Assembly (NCBI RefSeq): GCF_041431135.1 | Contig: NZ_CP107799.1 | Coordinates: 4,588,001 to 4,652,000 of the forward strand | Direction of reading: 5' to 3' | DNA length: 64,000 nucleotides | Source: Streptomyces sp. NBC_00554 | Lineage (GTDB): Bacteria; Actinomycetota; Actinomycetes; Streptomycetales; Streptomycetaceae | Shown: in pieces, positions 1-8,851 of the stretch | How the letters are laid out: every line of letters begins with the position of its first letter | Position numbering within the stretch: position 1 is the first letter of the stretch | Position numbers and translations under genes: made by a program | The notes under the pieces: model-generated | What the model saw: only the letters and a program-made list of their open reading frames with translations | Database searches by the model: none | Told to the model about the DNA's origin: nothing

Positions 1-144
1 CTCCCCGCCCACCCGCCCCTGATTGGTGTGGGGGCCCTGCGCGCCCCCACACCCCGGCGGGCGGCGGGGCTCCGCACGCCCATCCTTGCGGGGCTCTGCC
101 CCTGCACCCCGCCGGGCTTTGCCCCGCACGACGGACATCACGGG

Positions 145-251
145 TTTTCTTCGCCCCCTCCGCCCCTACCCGTCCCTTGCTTCCTGGGGGCTCCGCCCCC
201 AGACCCCCGCATCGCGCTGACGCGCTCGTCCTCAAACGCCGGACAGGCTGA
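145..251 (+). repeat. Dispersed Streptomyces intergenic repeat, copy 1
   Basis: A GC-rich intergenic block of about 105 bp that recurs at 10634-10736 and 57414-57520. It contains the palindrome CTGGGGGCTCCGCCCCCAG and ends in a conserved tail around CTCAAACGCCGGAC. The first 485 bases hold no convincing gene. Bases 1-145 contain further C-rich imperfect repeats built on similar GGGGCTCCGC units. I recognise this kind of repeat as common between Streptomyces genes; its function is unknown. Confidence 0.75.
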
Positions 252-485
252 AAGATCTCTCCCTGGCCGGGACTGAAAGATCTGCCGGTGGGGGCGAAAA
301 ACCCTCACGCCCCCACCAAACGCGCCAAGCACCCCATTTGCACTTAACGTGAAGATCACCGGATAGGTCCGGTCGAGCCTTGGGTAGGATGAAGAGCGCG
401 TCAGTGACGCGACAAGATCCTCAAGGTGCGCCGGGAAGTCTGGTCGGCATGTGATTCGTCCTGCCCGCCCGACCGGAGGTCTCCC

Positions 486-1889
486 GTGCCCGCCCCCGCG
501 CCCCACACCACCAACCGCAAGTTCCTCGGCCGTCTGTCCCTGCCGGAGCGGAACTTCGTGGCGGACGCGCTGCGTGCCGAGACCGTGGGTGGCGTGCTGT
601 TGCTCGTGGCCGCGATCGCGGCGCTGATCTGGGCGAACACTCCGGTCAAGGACAGTTACCAGAGCGTCCTCGACTTCCACATCGGTCCCGCCGCGCTGGG
701 TCTGAACCTCTCCCTGCAGCACTGGGCCGCCGACGGACTGCTCGCCGTGTTCTTCTTCGTCGCCGGTATCGAGCTCAAGCGCGAACTGGTGGCCGGCGAT
801 CTGCGGGACCCGAAGGCGGCGCTGCTGCCGGTCGCCGCCGCGTTGTGCGGCATGGTGGTTCCGGCGCTCGTCTACGCCCTGACGAATGTGCTGGGGGGCG
901 GCTCTCTCGACGGCTGGGCGGTGCCCACCGCGACCGACATCGCGTTCGCGCTCGCCGTCCTCGCGGTCATCGGTACGTCCCTGCCGTCGGCGTTGCGCGC
1001 CTTCCTGCTGACGCTCGCCGTCGTCGACGACCTCTTCGCGATCCTGATCATCGCGGTCTTCTTCACCGCCGACCTGAACTTCGCCGCCCTCGCCGGCGCG
1101 GTCGTCGGCCTCGGCGTCTTCTGGTTGCTGCTGAGGAAGGGTGTACGCGGCTGGTACGTGTACGTGCCCCTCGCCCTCGTCATCTGGGGGCTGATGTACA
1201 ACAGCGGCATCCACGCCACCATCGCCGGTGTCGCGATGGGCCTGATGCTGCGCTGCACCCGGCACGAGGGCGAGGCGCACTCACCCGGCGAGCACGTCGA
1301 ACATCTGGTGCGGCCGTTGTCGGCGGGCCTCGCCGTGCCGCTGTTCGCGCTGTTCAGCGCCGGGGTCGCGGTCTCGGGAGGCGTACTGGGGGATGTGTTC
1401 CAGCGGCCCGAGACGCTCGGTGTCGTCCTTGGACTCGTCGTCGGCAAGGCGGTCGGCATCTTCGGCGGGACCTGGCTGACGGCCCGGTTCACCAGGGCCT
1501 CGCTCAGTGACGACCTGGCCTGGCCGGACGTGTTCGCCGTGGCCTCCCTCGCGGGCATCGGCTTCACCGTCTCGCTGCTGATCGGCGAACTCGCCTTCGA
1601 CGGGAACCCGGCGCTCACCGACGAGGTCAAGGCCGCCGTCCTCGTCGGCTCCCTCATCGCGGCCGTATGCGCCGGAACGCTGCTGAAGATACGCAACGCC
1701 AAGTACCGGGGGCTGGTCGAGGCCGAGGAGCGCGACGACGACCTCGACGGCATCCCCGACATCTACGAACAGGACAACCCGGCGTACCACCTGCGGATGG
1801 CCGAGATCTACGAGCGCAAGGCCGCCGAGCACCGAAGGCTTGCCGAAGTGACGGGCGGGGCAAGCGACGGGGACGACGGTCCGGCATGA
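486..1889 (+). CDS. nhaA: Na+/H+ antiporter NhaA
   Basis: A 467-residue multi-spanning membrane protein of the NhaA family, which exchanges protons for sodium across the plasma membrane and supports pH and salt tolerance. The family aspartates are visible in TATDIAFALAV and in VVDDLFAILI, which correspond to the transport-site Asp residues of E. coli NhaA. The GTG at 486 is chosen because GGAGG lies at 474-478; the frame is open further upstream but without a ribosome site. The hydrophilic tail of about 50 residues includes DDDLDGIPDIYEQD, which resembles a thrombospondin-type-3 calcium-binding loop and is not part of the core family. The holin-like gene follows 43 bases later in the same direction. 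Confidence 0.93.
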   Translation: MPAPAPHTTNRKFLGRLSLPERNFVADALRAETVGGVLLLVAAIAALIWANTPVKDSYQSVLDFHIGPAALGLNLSLQHWAADGLLAVFFFVAGIELKRELVAGDLRDPKAALLPVAAALCGMVVPALVYALTNVLGGGSLDGWAVPTATDIAFALAVLAVIGTSLPSALRAFLLTLAVVDDLFAILIIAVFFTADLNFAALAGAVVGLGVFWLLLRKGVRGWYVYVPLALVIWGLMYNSGIHATIAGVAMGLMLRCTRHEGEAHSPGEHVEHLVRPLSAGLAVPLFALFSAGVAVSGGVLGDVFQRPETLGVVLGLVVGKAVGIFGGTWLTARFTRASLSDDLAWPDVFAVASLAGIGFTVSLLIGELAFDGNPALTDEVKAAVLVGSLIAAVCAGTLLKIRNAKYRGLVEAEERDDDLDGIPDIYEQDNPAYHLRMAEIYERKAAEHRRLAEVTGGASDGDDGPA

Positions 1890-1932
1890 TCTGACACGAC
1901 CGTACAAAAACATGCAGGAGAGGGAGAACGCG

Positions 1933-2421
1933 ATGAGTGCACCCGACGGCAGTCCGGTCGGAGCCGAACGCAGCATCGGCCAGTTGTTCGCCTCGGCGAC
2001 GACCGAGATGTCCTCGCTGGTGCACGACGAGATCGCGCTGGCGAAGGCGCAGCTCAAGCAGGACGTGAAGCGCGGGGCGATCAGCGGTGGCGCGTTCGCG
2101 GTGGCGGGCGCGGTGCTGATCTTCTCCCTGCCGATGCTGAGCTTCGCCCTGGCGTACGGCATCCGGACCTGGAGCGACTGGAACCTCGCGATCTGCTTCC
2201 TGCTCTCCTTCGCGGCGAACGTGCTGGTCGCCGCCGCGCTCGCGCTGATCGGCGTGGTCTTCGCGAAGAAGGCCAAGAAGAGCAAGGGCCCGCAGAAGGT
2301 CGCGGCCTCGGTGAAGGAGACGGCGGGGGTCCTGCAGAACGCCAAGCCGCACCCGCGCGAGCTGCCCGCACAGGATCGTGTGCCCGAGGCCATCGAGGCT
2401 GTGGCACGCTCGTCCTCATGA
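1933..2421 (+). CDS. Phage holin family protein (holin superfamily III / Actinobacterial holin-X type)
   Basis: A 162-residue protein with an amphipathic N-terminal part (SIGQLFASATTEMSSLVHDE, about residues 12-31) and two strongly hydrophobic segments near residues 55-80 and 92-115, followed by a Lys-rich cytoplasmic tail. This is the pattern of the actinobacterial holin-X family, a housekeeping membrane protein of unknown function despite its name. The ATG at 1933 has GGAGAGGGA just upstream; an in-frame ATG at 1912 lacks a comparable site. Its stop overlaps the next start by four bases (ATGA, 2418-2421), so it is probably translated together with the hydrolase. Confidence 0.8.
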   Translation: MSAPDGSPVGAERSIGQLFASATTEMSSLVHDEIALAKAQLKQDVKRGAISGGAFAVAGAVLIFSLPMLSFALAYGIRTWSDWNLAICFLLSFAANVLVAAALALIGVVFAKKAKKSKGPQKVAASVKETAGVLQNAKPHPRELPAQDRVPEAIEAVARSSS

Positions 2422-3368
2422 CGGACCCCGCCACACCTTCGGCGCAACCCACTTCGGTCGTAAAGCTCGACATCCCTGGCGGAAAAGGCCTGATCCACCG
2501 GGACGTGGCGGCCAACGGCGCGCGCTTCCACATCGCCGAGATGGGCGACGGGCCGCTCGTCCTGCTGCTGCACGGCTTCCCGCAGTTCTGGTGGACGTGG
2601 CGCCATCAGCTGGTGGCGCTCGCCGACGCCGGTTTCCGCGCCGTCGCCATGGACCTGCGGGGAGTCGGCGGCAGCGACCGCACGCCCCGCGGCTACGACC
2701 CCGCCAACCTCGCGCTCGACATCACCGGAGTCGTCCGTTCCCTCGGCGAGCCCGACGCCGCGCTGGTCGGGCACGACCTGGGCGGATATCTGGCGTGGAC
2801 GGCGGCCGTGATGCGCCCCAAGCTCGTACGCCGGCTCGTGGTCTCCTCGATGCCGCATCCCCGGCGCTGGCGCTACGCCATGCTCTCCGACGTCAAGCAG
2901 ACGGCCGCGGGTTCATACATCTGGGGGTTCCAGCGGCCGTGGATCCCGGAGCGCCAACTCGTCGCGGACGACGGGGCGCTGGTGGGCCGTCTGGTACGGG
3001 ACTGGTCAGGGCCGCGCCTTCCTGACGACGAGGCCGTGGAGACGTACCGCCGCGCCATGTGCATCCCCTCCACGGCGCACTGCGCGATCGAGCCGTACCG
3101 GTGGATGGTGCGGTCCATGGCCCGCCCGGACGGGATCCAGTTCAACCGGCGCATGAAGCGGCCGGTCCGGGTGCCGACGCTGCATCTGCACGGCTCGCTC
3201 GACCCGGTGATGCGGACGCGGAGTGCCGCGGGCTCCGGCGAGTACGTCGAAGCGCCGTACCGCTGGCGGCTGTTCGACGGGCTCGGGCACTTCCCGCACG
3301 AGGAAGATCCGGTGGCGTTTTCGACCGAATTGGTCAACTGGCTGAAGGATCCCGAGCCTGATCGGTGA
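2418..3368 (+). CDS. Alpha/beta-fold hydrolase (epoxide hydrolase-like)
   Basis: A 316-residue alpha/beta hydrolase. The oxyanion region reads HGFPQFWWTW (about residues 51-60), the nucleophile elbow is VGHDLGGYLA with Asp as nucleophile (about residue 118), and a late HLHGSLDPV and GLGHFPHEEDP supply the remaining acid and the catalytic His. Asp at the elbow points to the epoxide hydrolase/haloalkane dehalogenase branch rather than to esterases. The substrate cannot be told. The start overlaps the holin-like gene by four bases. Confidence 0.85.
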   Translation: MTDPATPSAQPTSVVKLDIPGGKGLIHRDVAANGARFHIAEMGDGPLVLLLHGFPQFWWTWRHQLVALADAGFRAVAMDLRGVGGSDRTPRGYDPANLALDITGVVRSLGEPDAALVGHDLGGYLAWTAAVMRPKLVRRLVVSSMPHPRRWRYAMLSDVKQTAAGSYIWGFQRPWIPERQLVADDGALVGRLVRDWSGPRLPDDEAVETYRRAMCIPSTAHCAIEPYRWMVRSMARPDGIQFNRRMKRPVRVPTLHLHGSLDPVMRTRSAAGSGEYVEAPYRWRLFDGLGHFPHEEDPVAFSTELVNWLKDPEPDR

Positions 3369-3508
3369 GGCCGTTCACCCAGGCCACCCGGGCGTCCGGT
3401 ATCCGGACGGGAACGCCTGTCCTACGAACAGCCAAATGCCTTACGCATAGGCCAATTGGGGGGCCAGGGGGCGGTTATCGACCTTGGGGCGGGGGCAGAC
3501 GTCGGGGT

Positions 3509-3691
3509 ATGGGCTGGACGCACGACTACAGTGACGCAGCACGCACACGCCGCTCGGCCGCGGGCCTGAGCTCCCATCAGAGGGGCACCCCGCAGTTGCC
3601 GGGCACGGATCATCCCCTGGTGGGGATCCCGCGCATTCTGCGCCGTCGGGCCCGCTGGGTCTCGGTGCGGCTGCGCCATCCTCGCGGCTGA
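3509..3691 (+). CDS. Hypothetical small basic protein
   Basis: A possible 60-residue product starting MGWTHDYSDAARTRRSAAG and ending in an Arg-rich tail. It lies alone in the roughly 400-base gap between the hydrolase and the convergent MarP gene. The frame is open back to 3365, but translation from 3509 looks most natural. I recognise no domain. It could be chance; the Streptomyces-like composition is the only support. The rest of 3369-3767 shows no other gene. Confidence 0.35.
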   Translation: MGWTHDYSDAARTRRSAAGLSSHQRGTPQLPGTDHPLVGIPRILRRRARWVSVRLRHPRG

Positions 3692-3767
3692 CACCCTCCA
3701 GGGCTCACGCGGACCCCCTCCAGGGCTCACGGACACACTTCAGGCCTCACGCGGCACGGTTCAGGCA

Positions 3768-4967
3768 TCACAGCGCGCAGCTGTCGCTGTCCACCTGCTG
3801 GTTCGCGGTACGGCCCTTGATGATGTCCTCCTGGACCTCGTCCACGGTGAGCGCGTACCCGGTGTTGGCGTCGTCGAGCGACTTCGCGAAGACCACGCCG
3901 TACACCTTGCCGTCGGTGGTGAGCAGCGGGCCGCCGGAGTTGCCCTGGCGGACGGTCGCGTAGAGCGAGTAGACGTCGCGGCGCACCGTGCCCCGGTGGT
4001 AGATGTCCGGGCCGTTGGCCGTGAGGCGGCCCCGCACGCGCGCGGGCTGGATGTTGTACGCGCCGTTCTCCGGGAAGCCGGCGACGATCGCGCTGTTGCC
4101 GCTGCTCGCGTCCTCGGTCGTGAACTGGAGGGCGGGCGCGTCCAGGCTCGGCACGTCGAGTACGGCGATGTCGCGCTCCCAGTCGTAGAGGACGACCGTG
4201 GCGTCGTACTTCTTGCCCTCGCCGCCTATCTGGACGGTGGGTTCGTCGACTCCGCCGACCACATGGGCGTTGGTCATCACACGGCGGGCCCCGAAGACGA
4301 AGCCGGTGCCTTCGAGGACCTTGCCGCAACTCGGGGCGGTGCCCATGACCTTGACGATGGACCGCTGGGCGCGGATGGCGACCGCGCTGTTGGCGAGGGC
4401 CGGGTCGGGGGGCTGGACGTCGGTGATGGGCTCGTTGGCGAACGGGCTGAAGACCTGCGGGAAGCCGTTCTGCGCGAGGACCGAGGAGAAGTCGGCGAAC
4501 CAGGTGTCGGCCTGGTTGGGCAGGGCCCGTGACACGCCGGTCAGCACCTTGGAGCTGCGGACCTCCTTGCCGAGCGTCGGCAGCGTCGTGCCGGCCAGGG
4601 CCGAGCCGATCAGCCAGGCGACCAGGAGCATCGCCACGACGTTGACGAGGGCGCCGCCCGTCGCGTCCAGGGCGCGGGCCGGGGACCAGGTGATGTAGCG
4701 GCGCAGTTTGTTGCCGAGGTGGGTGGTGAGGGCCTGGCCCACGGAGGCGCAGACGATGACGACGACGACAGCGACGACGGCGGCGGTCGTGTTCACCTCG
4801 GCGTCGTCGGTGACCGCGCCCCAGATGACCGGCAGCAGGTAGACGGCGACGAGGCCGCCCCCGAGAAAGCCGATCACGGACAGGATGCCGACGACGAAGC
4901 CCTGGCGATAGCCCACGATCGCGAACCACACGGCGGCGACCAGCAACAGGATGTCCAGCACGTTCAC
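3768..4967 (-). CDS. marP: MarP-family membrane-anchored serine protease (CvpA domain plus trypsin-like domain)
   Basis: A 399-residue protein. The first 170 residues form a CvpA-like membrane domain with about four hydrophobic helices, beginning MNVLDILLLVAAVWFAIVGY. The C-terminal half is a trypsin-like protease with His in VMTNAHVVGG (about residue 231), Asp in DWERDIAVLDV (about 267) and Ser in RQGNSGGPLL (about 342). In Mycobacterium MarP cleaves periplasmic substrates to withstand acid and oxidative stress; the same role here is inference. Two Cys residues (TAPSCGK and the C-terminal DSDSCAL) could form the regulatory disulfide known for MarP. The start is GTG; the NUDIX gene lies upstream on the same strand. 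Confidence 0.9.
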   Translation of the reverse strand: MNVLDILLLVAAVWFAIVGYRQGFVVGILSVIGFLGGGLVAVYLLPVIWGAVTDDAEVNTTAAVVAVVVVIVCASVGQALTTHLGNKLRRYITWSPARALDATGGALVNVVAMLLVAWLIGSALAGTTLPTLGKEVRSSKVLTGVSRALPNQADTWFADFSSVLAQNGFPQVFSPFANEPITDVQPPDPALANSAVAIRAQRSIVKVMGTAPSCGKVLEGTGFVFGARRVMTNAHVVGGVDEPTVQIGGEGKKYDATVVLYDWERDIAVLDVPSLDAPALQFTTEDASSGNSAIVAGFPENGAYNIQPARVRGRLTANGPDIYHRGTVRRDVYSLYATVRQGNSGGPLLTTDGKVYGVVFAKSLDDANTGYALTVDEVQEDIIKGRTANQQVDSDSCAL

Positions 4968-5087
4968 TGCTTCAAGCCTCGCCTCATCACTCTGCGGTCA
5001 CTCCGTCTCGGCTGGGGGTCCGACCCGCGGCGCAGCCGCTGACGGGTGCGGCGTCCCCCAGGAAGACACAGCACAGGGGCCACCCTG

Positions 5088-5816
5088 TCATGCGCGCCAG
5101 TCGAGCGGGACGTGGTTCTCCCTGTCCCAGGGGCGCTCCCAGCCCGCATAGTGCAGGATCCGGTCGATGATGCCCGCCGTGAAGCCCCAGACGAGGGCGG
5201 ATTCGACCAGGAATGCCGGGCCTTTGTGGCCTCTGGGGTGCACGGCGGTGGCGCGGTTGGCGGGGTCCGTGAGATCCGCCACGGGGACGGTGAAGACGCG
5301 CGCCGTCTCGTTCGGATCGACCACGCCCACCGGTGTCGGGCGGCGCCACCAGCCCAGGACGGGCGTGACCACGAAGCTGCTCACCGGGATGTAGAGCTTG
5401 GGCAGCACGCCGAAGAGCTGGACGCCGCTCGGGTCGAGCCCGGTCTCCTCCTCGGCCTCGCGGAGAGCGGCCCGCAGCGGCCCGTCGGCCTTCGGGTCGC
5501 CGTCCTCGGGGTCGAGAGCGCCGCCGGGGAAGGAGGGCTGCCCCGCGTGCGATCGCAGGGAGGTGGCGCGCTCCATGAGCAGCAGCTCGGGGCCGCGCTC
5601 GCCCTCGCCGAACAGGATGAGGACGGCGGACTGCCGCCCCGCTCCGTCGCTCGGGGGCAGGAAGCGGCTCAGCTGGAGCGGCTCCACCGTCTCGGCGGCG
5701 TGCACCACCGGATCGAGCCAGTCGGGCAGACCGTCCTTGCTCACGGCCACCGGGCCGCCTTCTGTGTTGCCGGCCAACCGACCGCCCTGCGTGTTGCTGG
5801 CGTGCGTCATCGCCAC
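5088..5816 (-). CDS. NUDIX hydrolase, CoA-pyrophosphatase (NudL) type
   Basis: A 242-residue NUDIX protein. The Nudix box is seen as GGALDPEDGD followed by RAALREAEEETGL. Just before it, LLMERATSLRSHAGQPSFPG matches the extra UPF0035/PCD1 signature that marks NUDIX enzymes acting on coenzyme A and its esters. The predicted reaction is hydrolysis of CoA to 3',5'-ADP and 4'-phosphopantetheine. Translation may begin at the GTG at 5816 or two codons later at an ATG. It lies between MarP and endonuclease III, all on the minus strand. Confidence 0.85.
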   Translation of the reverse strand: MAMTHASNTQGGRLAGNTEGGPVAVSKDGLPDWLDPVVHAAETVEPLQLSRFLPPSDGAGRQSAVLILFGEGERGPELLLMERATSLRSHAGQPSFPGGALDPEDGDPKADGPLRAALREAEEETGLDPSGVQLFGVLPKLYIPVSSFVVTPVLGWWRRPTPVGVVDPNETARVFTVPVADLTDPANRATAVHPRGHKGPAFLVESALVWGFTAGIIDRILHYAGWERPWDRENHVPLDWRA

Positions 5817-5934
5817 CCCCGTTCTGCTCTTCCCAACGCCTGCCGGTGCCGTGTTCGTTCCGTCGTCCGGAGCCCGGGGGTGTCTCCGGCGGGAGCCGTC
5901 GTGCAGCGCCTTGGGGTGTTCCCGGCGGGGGCCG

Positions 5935-7017
5935 TCATCCAGCGCCCTGAGGTGTGCCCAGCGGGGGCGCCGGAATGCCGCCCGCGTCCAGGTAGGACTG
6001 CGGGGGGTTGAGGCGCTGGCCCGGGAAGCCGCCCTTCTCGTACTTCAGGAGCTTCTTCGCCTTCTCCGGGTCCGTCTCGCCCTCGCCGTACGCCGGGCAG
6101 AGCGGGGCGATGGGGCAGGCTCCGCAGGCGGGCTTGCGGGCGTGGCAGATGCGGCGGCCGTGGAAGATCACGTGGTGGGAGAGCATGGTCCAGTCGCTCT
6201 TCGGGAAGAGCGCGCCGACGGCCGCCTCGATCTTGTCGGGCTCCGTCTCCGCGGTCCACTGCCAGCGGCGGACCAGCCGCTGGAAATGGGTGTCCACGGT
6301 GATTCCGGGGCGCCCGAACGCGTTGCCGAGCACCACGAAGGCGGTTTTGCGGCCCACGCCGGGGAGCTTGACGAGGTCTTCGAGGCGGCCGGGGACCTCG
6401 CCCCCGAAGTCGTCCCTCAGCGCCTTGGAGAGCCCTATCACCGACTTGGTCTTGGCCCGGAAGAACCCCGTCGGACGCAGGATCTCCTCGACCTCCTCCG
6501 GATTGGCCGCGGCCAGGTCCTCTGGGGTCGGGTACTTGGCGAAGAGCGCCGGAGTCGTCTGATTGACCCTCAGGTCGGTCGTCTGCGCCGACAGGACGGT
6601 GGCGACGACCAGTTGGAAGGGGTTCTCGAAGTCGAGCTCCGGGTGGGCGTACGGGTACACCTCGGCGAGTTCGCGGTTGATGCGGCGGGCTCGGCGTACC
6701 AAGGCGGTGTCTGGCGCGGGGGCCTTCTGCGGGGGCTTGGCAGGAGTGGCCTTTTTGGCGGACTGCGCGGGCTTGGCGGGGGTGGCCTTCTTGGCGGCGG
6801 CCGACTTCCTGGTCGTAGCCGTCGCCTTCTTGGGAGTCACTTTCCCGGGCGTCGCCTTCTTGGCGGGCGTCGCAGCCGTCACCTTCACCGGCACCCCCTT
6901 TGCTCCCTTTGTCGTTTTCTTGGTACCGTCCGTGGGCTGTTCGCCCACAGCAGAATCGCGACGTACAGCCACCCGCCCAGCCCCCTTGGCCTGTGCTCTC
7001 ACCGGCGTTTTGGACAC
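5935..7017 (-). CDS. nth: Endonuclease III with a long Lys/Ala/Pro-rich N-terminal tail
   Basis: The C-terminal 250 residues are a complete endonuclease III, a base-excision-repair DNA glycosylase/AP lyase. The helix-hairpin-helix reads [14 protein letters not shown] with the catalytic Lys, followed by the catalytic Asp in [10 protein letters not shown]. The [4Fe-4S] ligands follow the C-x6-C-x2-C-x5-C spacing in [17 protein letters not shown]. The first 110 residues are different: low-complexity KKATP/AKK motifs repeat several times, as in histone H1-like tails. The family is usually 210-260 residues, so at 360 this protein is unusually long. The start is taken at a GTG (7017) with no strong ribosome site; the true N-terminus could be further in. 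Confidence 0.9.
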   Translation of the reverse strand: MSKTPVRAQAKGAGRVAVRRDSAVGEQPTDGTKKTTKGAKGVPVKVTAATPAKKATPGKVTPKKATATTRKSAAAKKATPAKPAQSAKKATPAKPPQKAPAPDTALVRRARRINRELAEVYPYAHPELDFENPFQLVVATVLSAQTTDLRVNQTTPALFAKYPTPEDLAAANPEEVEEILRPTGFFRAKTKSVIGLSKALRDDFGGEVPGRLEDLVKLPGVGRKTAFVVLGNAFGRPGITVDTHFQRLVRRWQWTAETEPDKIEAAVGALFPKSDWTMLSHHVIFHGRRICHARKPACGACPIAPLCPAYGEGETDPEKAKKLLKYEKGGFPGQRLNPPQSYLDAGGIPAPPLGTPQGAG

Positions 7018-7224
7018 CCGGCCAGCCTAAAGCCCGGCACTGACATCCGCCCCGGACCCATGAGATCAGCCCCCAATTGGCCCCCTGCCGCACTGCCCGG
7101 GACACCAGTGCGGCAGACTTGTGACTGATCACACTGTTTGGACCGTCCGGCAAGATGGGGAACACGGTCCCCTGGTACCAAGGGGGAGCAAGATCCCCTG
7201 AGCAGGTCGACAAGGAGAGAACTC

Positions 7225-7899
7225 GTGGACGACGTTCTGCGGCGCGCCCCGCTCTTCGCGGCGCTCGATGACGAGCAGGCCGCGGAGCTCCGCGCCTCCA
7301 TGAGTGAGGTGACCCTCGCTCGCGGCGACGCTCTCTTCCATGAGGGCGACCCCGGGGACCGCCTCTACGTGGTCACCGAGGGCAAGGTGAAGCTCCACCG
7401 CACCTCCCCCGACGGCCGCGAGAACATGCTGGCGGTCCTGGGCCCCGGTGAGCTGATCGGCGAGCTGTCGCTGTTCGACCCGGGTCCGCGCACGGCCACG
7501 GCCTCCGCGCTGACCGAGGTCAAGCTGCTGGGCCTTGGCCACGGCGACCTCCAGCCCTGGCTGAACGCGCGGCCCGAGGTGGCCGCCGCCCTGCTGCGCG
7601 CCGTCGCCCGGCGCCTGCGCAAGACCAACGACCAGATGTCCGACCTGGTCTTCTCGGACGTCCCGGGCCGCGTCGCCCGCGCCCTCCTGGACCTCTCCCG
7701 CCGCTTCGGCGTGCAGTCCGAAGAGGGCATCCACGTCGTGCACGACCTCACGCAGGAGGAGCTGGCCCAGCTGGTCGGCGCGTCCCGCGAGACGGTCAAC
7801 AAGGCCCTCGCCGACTTCGCGGGCCGCGGCTGGCTCCGCCTGGAGGCGCGTGCCGTGATCCTGCTGGACGTGGAGCGGCTCGCGAAGCGGTCGCGCTAG
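7225..7899 (+). CDS. crp: Crp/Fnr-family cAMP receptor protein
   Basis: A 224-residue transcription factor. An N-terminal cyclic-nucleotide-binding domain contains the phosphate-binding cassette GELIGELSLFDPGPRTAT (about residues 70-90). The C-terminal winged helix contains QEELAQLVGASRETVNKAL as recognition region (about 170-190). In S. coelicolor the protein of this length controls germination and antibiotic production; that role is assumed here by similarity. The GTG start follows AAGGAGAGA at 7212-7220. It is divergent from nth and followed by a strong terminator. Confidence 0.93.
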   Translation: MDDVLRRAPLFAALDDEQAAELRASMSEVTLARGDALFHEGDPGDRLYVVTEGKVKLHRTSPDGRENMLAVLGPGELIGELSLFDPGPRTATASALTEVKLLGLGHGDLQPWLNARPEVAAALLRAVARRLRKTNDQMSDLVFSDVPGRVARALLDLSRRFGVQSEEGIHVVHDLTQEELAQLVGASRETVNKALADFAGRGWLRLEARAVILLDVERLAKRSR

Positions 7900-7933
7900 C
7901 ACTGGCGCCGGCACCAGCCGTACGTCTTCTTAC

Positions 7934-7965
7934 TGAAGGGCCCCGCCGCGAGGTGGGGCCCTTCA
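7934..7965 (+). terminator. Hairpin terminator after crp
   Basis: An 11-bp perfect stem (TGAAGGGCCCC at 7934-7944 pairing with 7955-7965) with a 10-base loop, 34 bases after the crp stop. No U tract follows, as is usual in Streptomyces. Confidence 0.75.
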
Positions 7966-8030
7966 CGTATCGCCGCGTCGTCCGCTGGAAATGACCTGAC
8001 GGCGTCGCGTCGCCGTTGCACAGTGGTCGC

Positions 8031-8846
8031 ATGCAGAACAAGGGGCTCGACGCCCAGGGCTACATCGCGCCCGAGGGCGCCCTCGGGCGCGTCCCGCGGG
8101 AGTTCCGGCCCGTGGTGGCCATGGCGCGGGACCGGGTCCTCGACGTCTTCGGGTCGCGGCTCGACAGCGCGTACCTGTACGGGTCGATTCCGCGCGGCAC
8201 CGCGCGCGTGGGGCGCAGCGATCTCGATCTGCTGCTCGTGCTGCGCGAGGAGCCCACCGAGGAGGACCGTGCGGACGCCCGCTCCCTCGACGAGGCGCTG
8301 GACAAGGAATTCGCGCAGATCGACGGGTCCGGAACGCTCCTGGTCAGCCGTACGCGGCTGCTGAGCGACCTGGAGAGGTACGACCTCGGCTGGTTCGTCG
8401 CCTGCCTCTGTACGCGCCTCCTTGGCGAGGATCTGGCCGAGTACCTGCCGCGCTACCGCCCCGACTCCCTCCTCGCCCGCGAGACGAACGGCGAGCTCGC
8501 ACTGTTCCTGCCGCGCTGGCGCGAGCGGATCGCCGATGCCGCCGACACCGAGGAGGCCCGCCGACCGCTGGTGCGCTACATGTCACGCCATCTCGTACGG
8601 ACCGGGTTCACGCTCGTCATGCCGCGTTGGAACGGCTGGACCAGCGACCTGCGGGAGATGGCCGAGGCGTTCGCCGCGTACTACCCGGAGCGGGCCGACG
8701 AGATGCGGGCAGCGGCCGTCCTCGGCTACGAGCCCGGCGGCGACCTCGCCGTGCTGCGGTCGTACGTCGACGACCTCGGGCCGTGGCTCGCCGAGGAGTA
8801 CGCGCGCGTGCATGGCGTGAAGGCCCCGAGGCCCGACCAGCCGTAG
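8031..8846 (+). CDS. Nucleotidyltransferase domain protein
   Basis: A 271-residue protein with the polymerase-beta-type nucleotidyltransferase signature GSIPRGTARVGRSDLDLLL (about residues 47-65): Gly-Ser at the start of the helix and Asp-x-Asp for metal binding. The remainder is helical without a recognisable partner domain. Such proteins transfer nucleotides to drugs, proteins or RNA; the substrate here is unknown. The ATG at 8031 is preferred over an in-frame TTG at 8016. It stands alone, convergent with the MBL hydrolase six bases away. Confidence 0.75.
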   Translation: MQNKGLDAQGYIAPEGALGRVPREFRPVVAMARDRVLDVFGSRLDSAYLYGSIPRGTARVGRSDLDLLLVLREEPTEEDRADARSLDEALDKEFAQIDGSGTLLVSRTRLLSDLERYDLGWFVACLCTRLLGEDLAEYLPRYRPDSLLARETNGELALFLPRWRERIADAADTEEARRPLVRYMSRHLVRTGFTLVMPRWNGWTSDLREMAEAFAAYYPERADEMRAAAVLGYEPGGDLAVLRSYVDDLGPWLAEEYARVHGVKAPRPDQP

Positions 8847-8851
8847 GGGGC

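Noticed and set aside
138-1280. Long minus-strand ORF (380 codons) opposite nhaA
   Set aside because: Arg/Gly/Glu-rich composition with no domain; it is the antisense shadow of the antiporter gene caused by high GC at third positions.
5398-7128. Long plus-strand ORF (576 codons) opposite the NUDIX and nth genes
   Set aside because: Low-complexity antisense translation; both minus-strand genes have full catalytic motifs.
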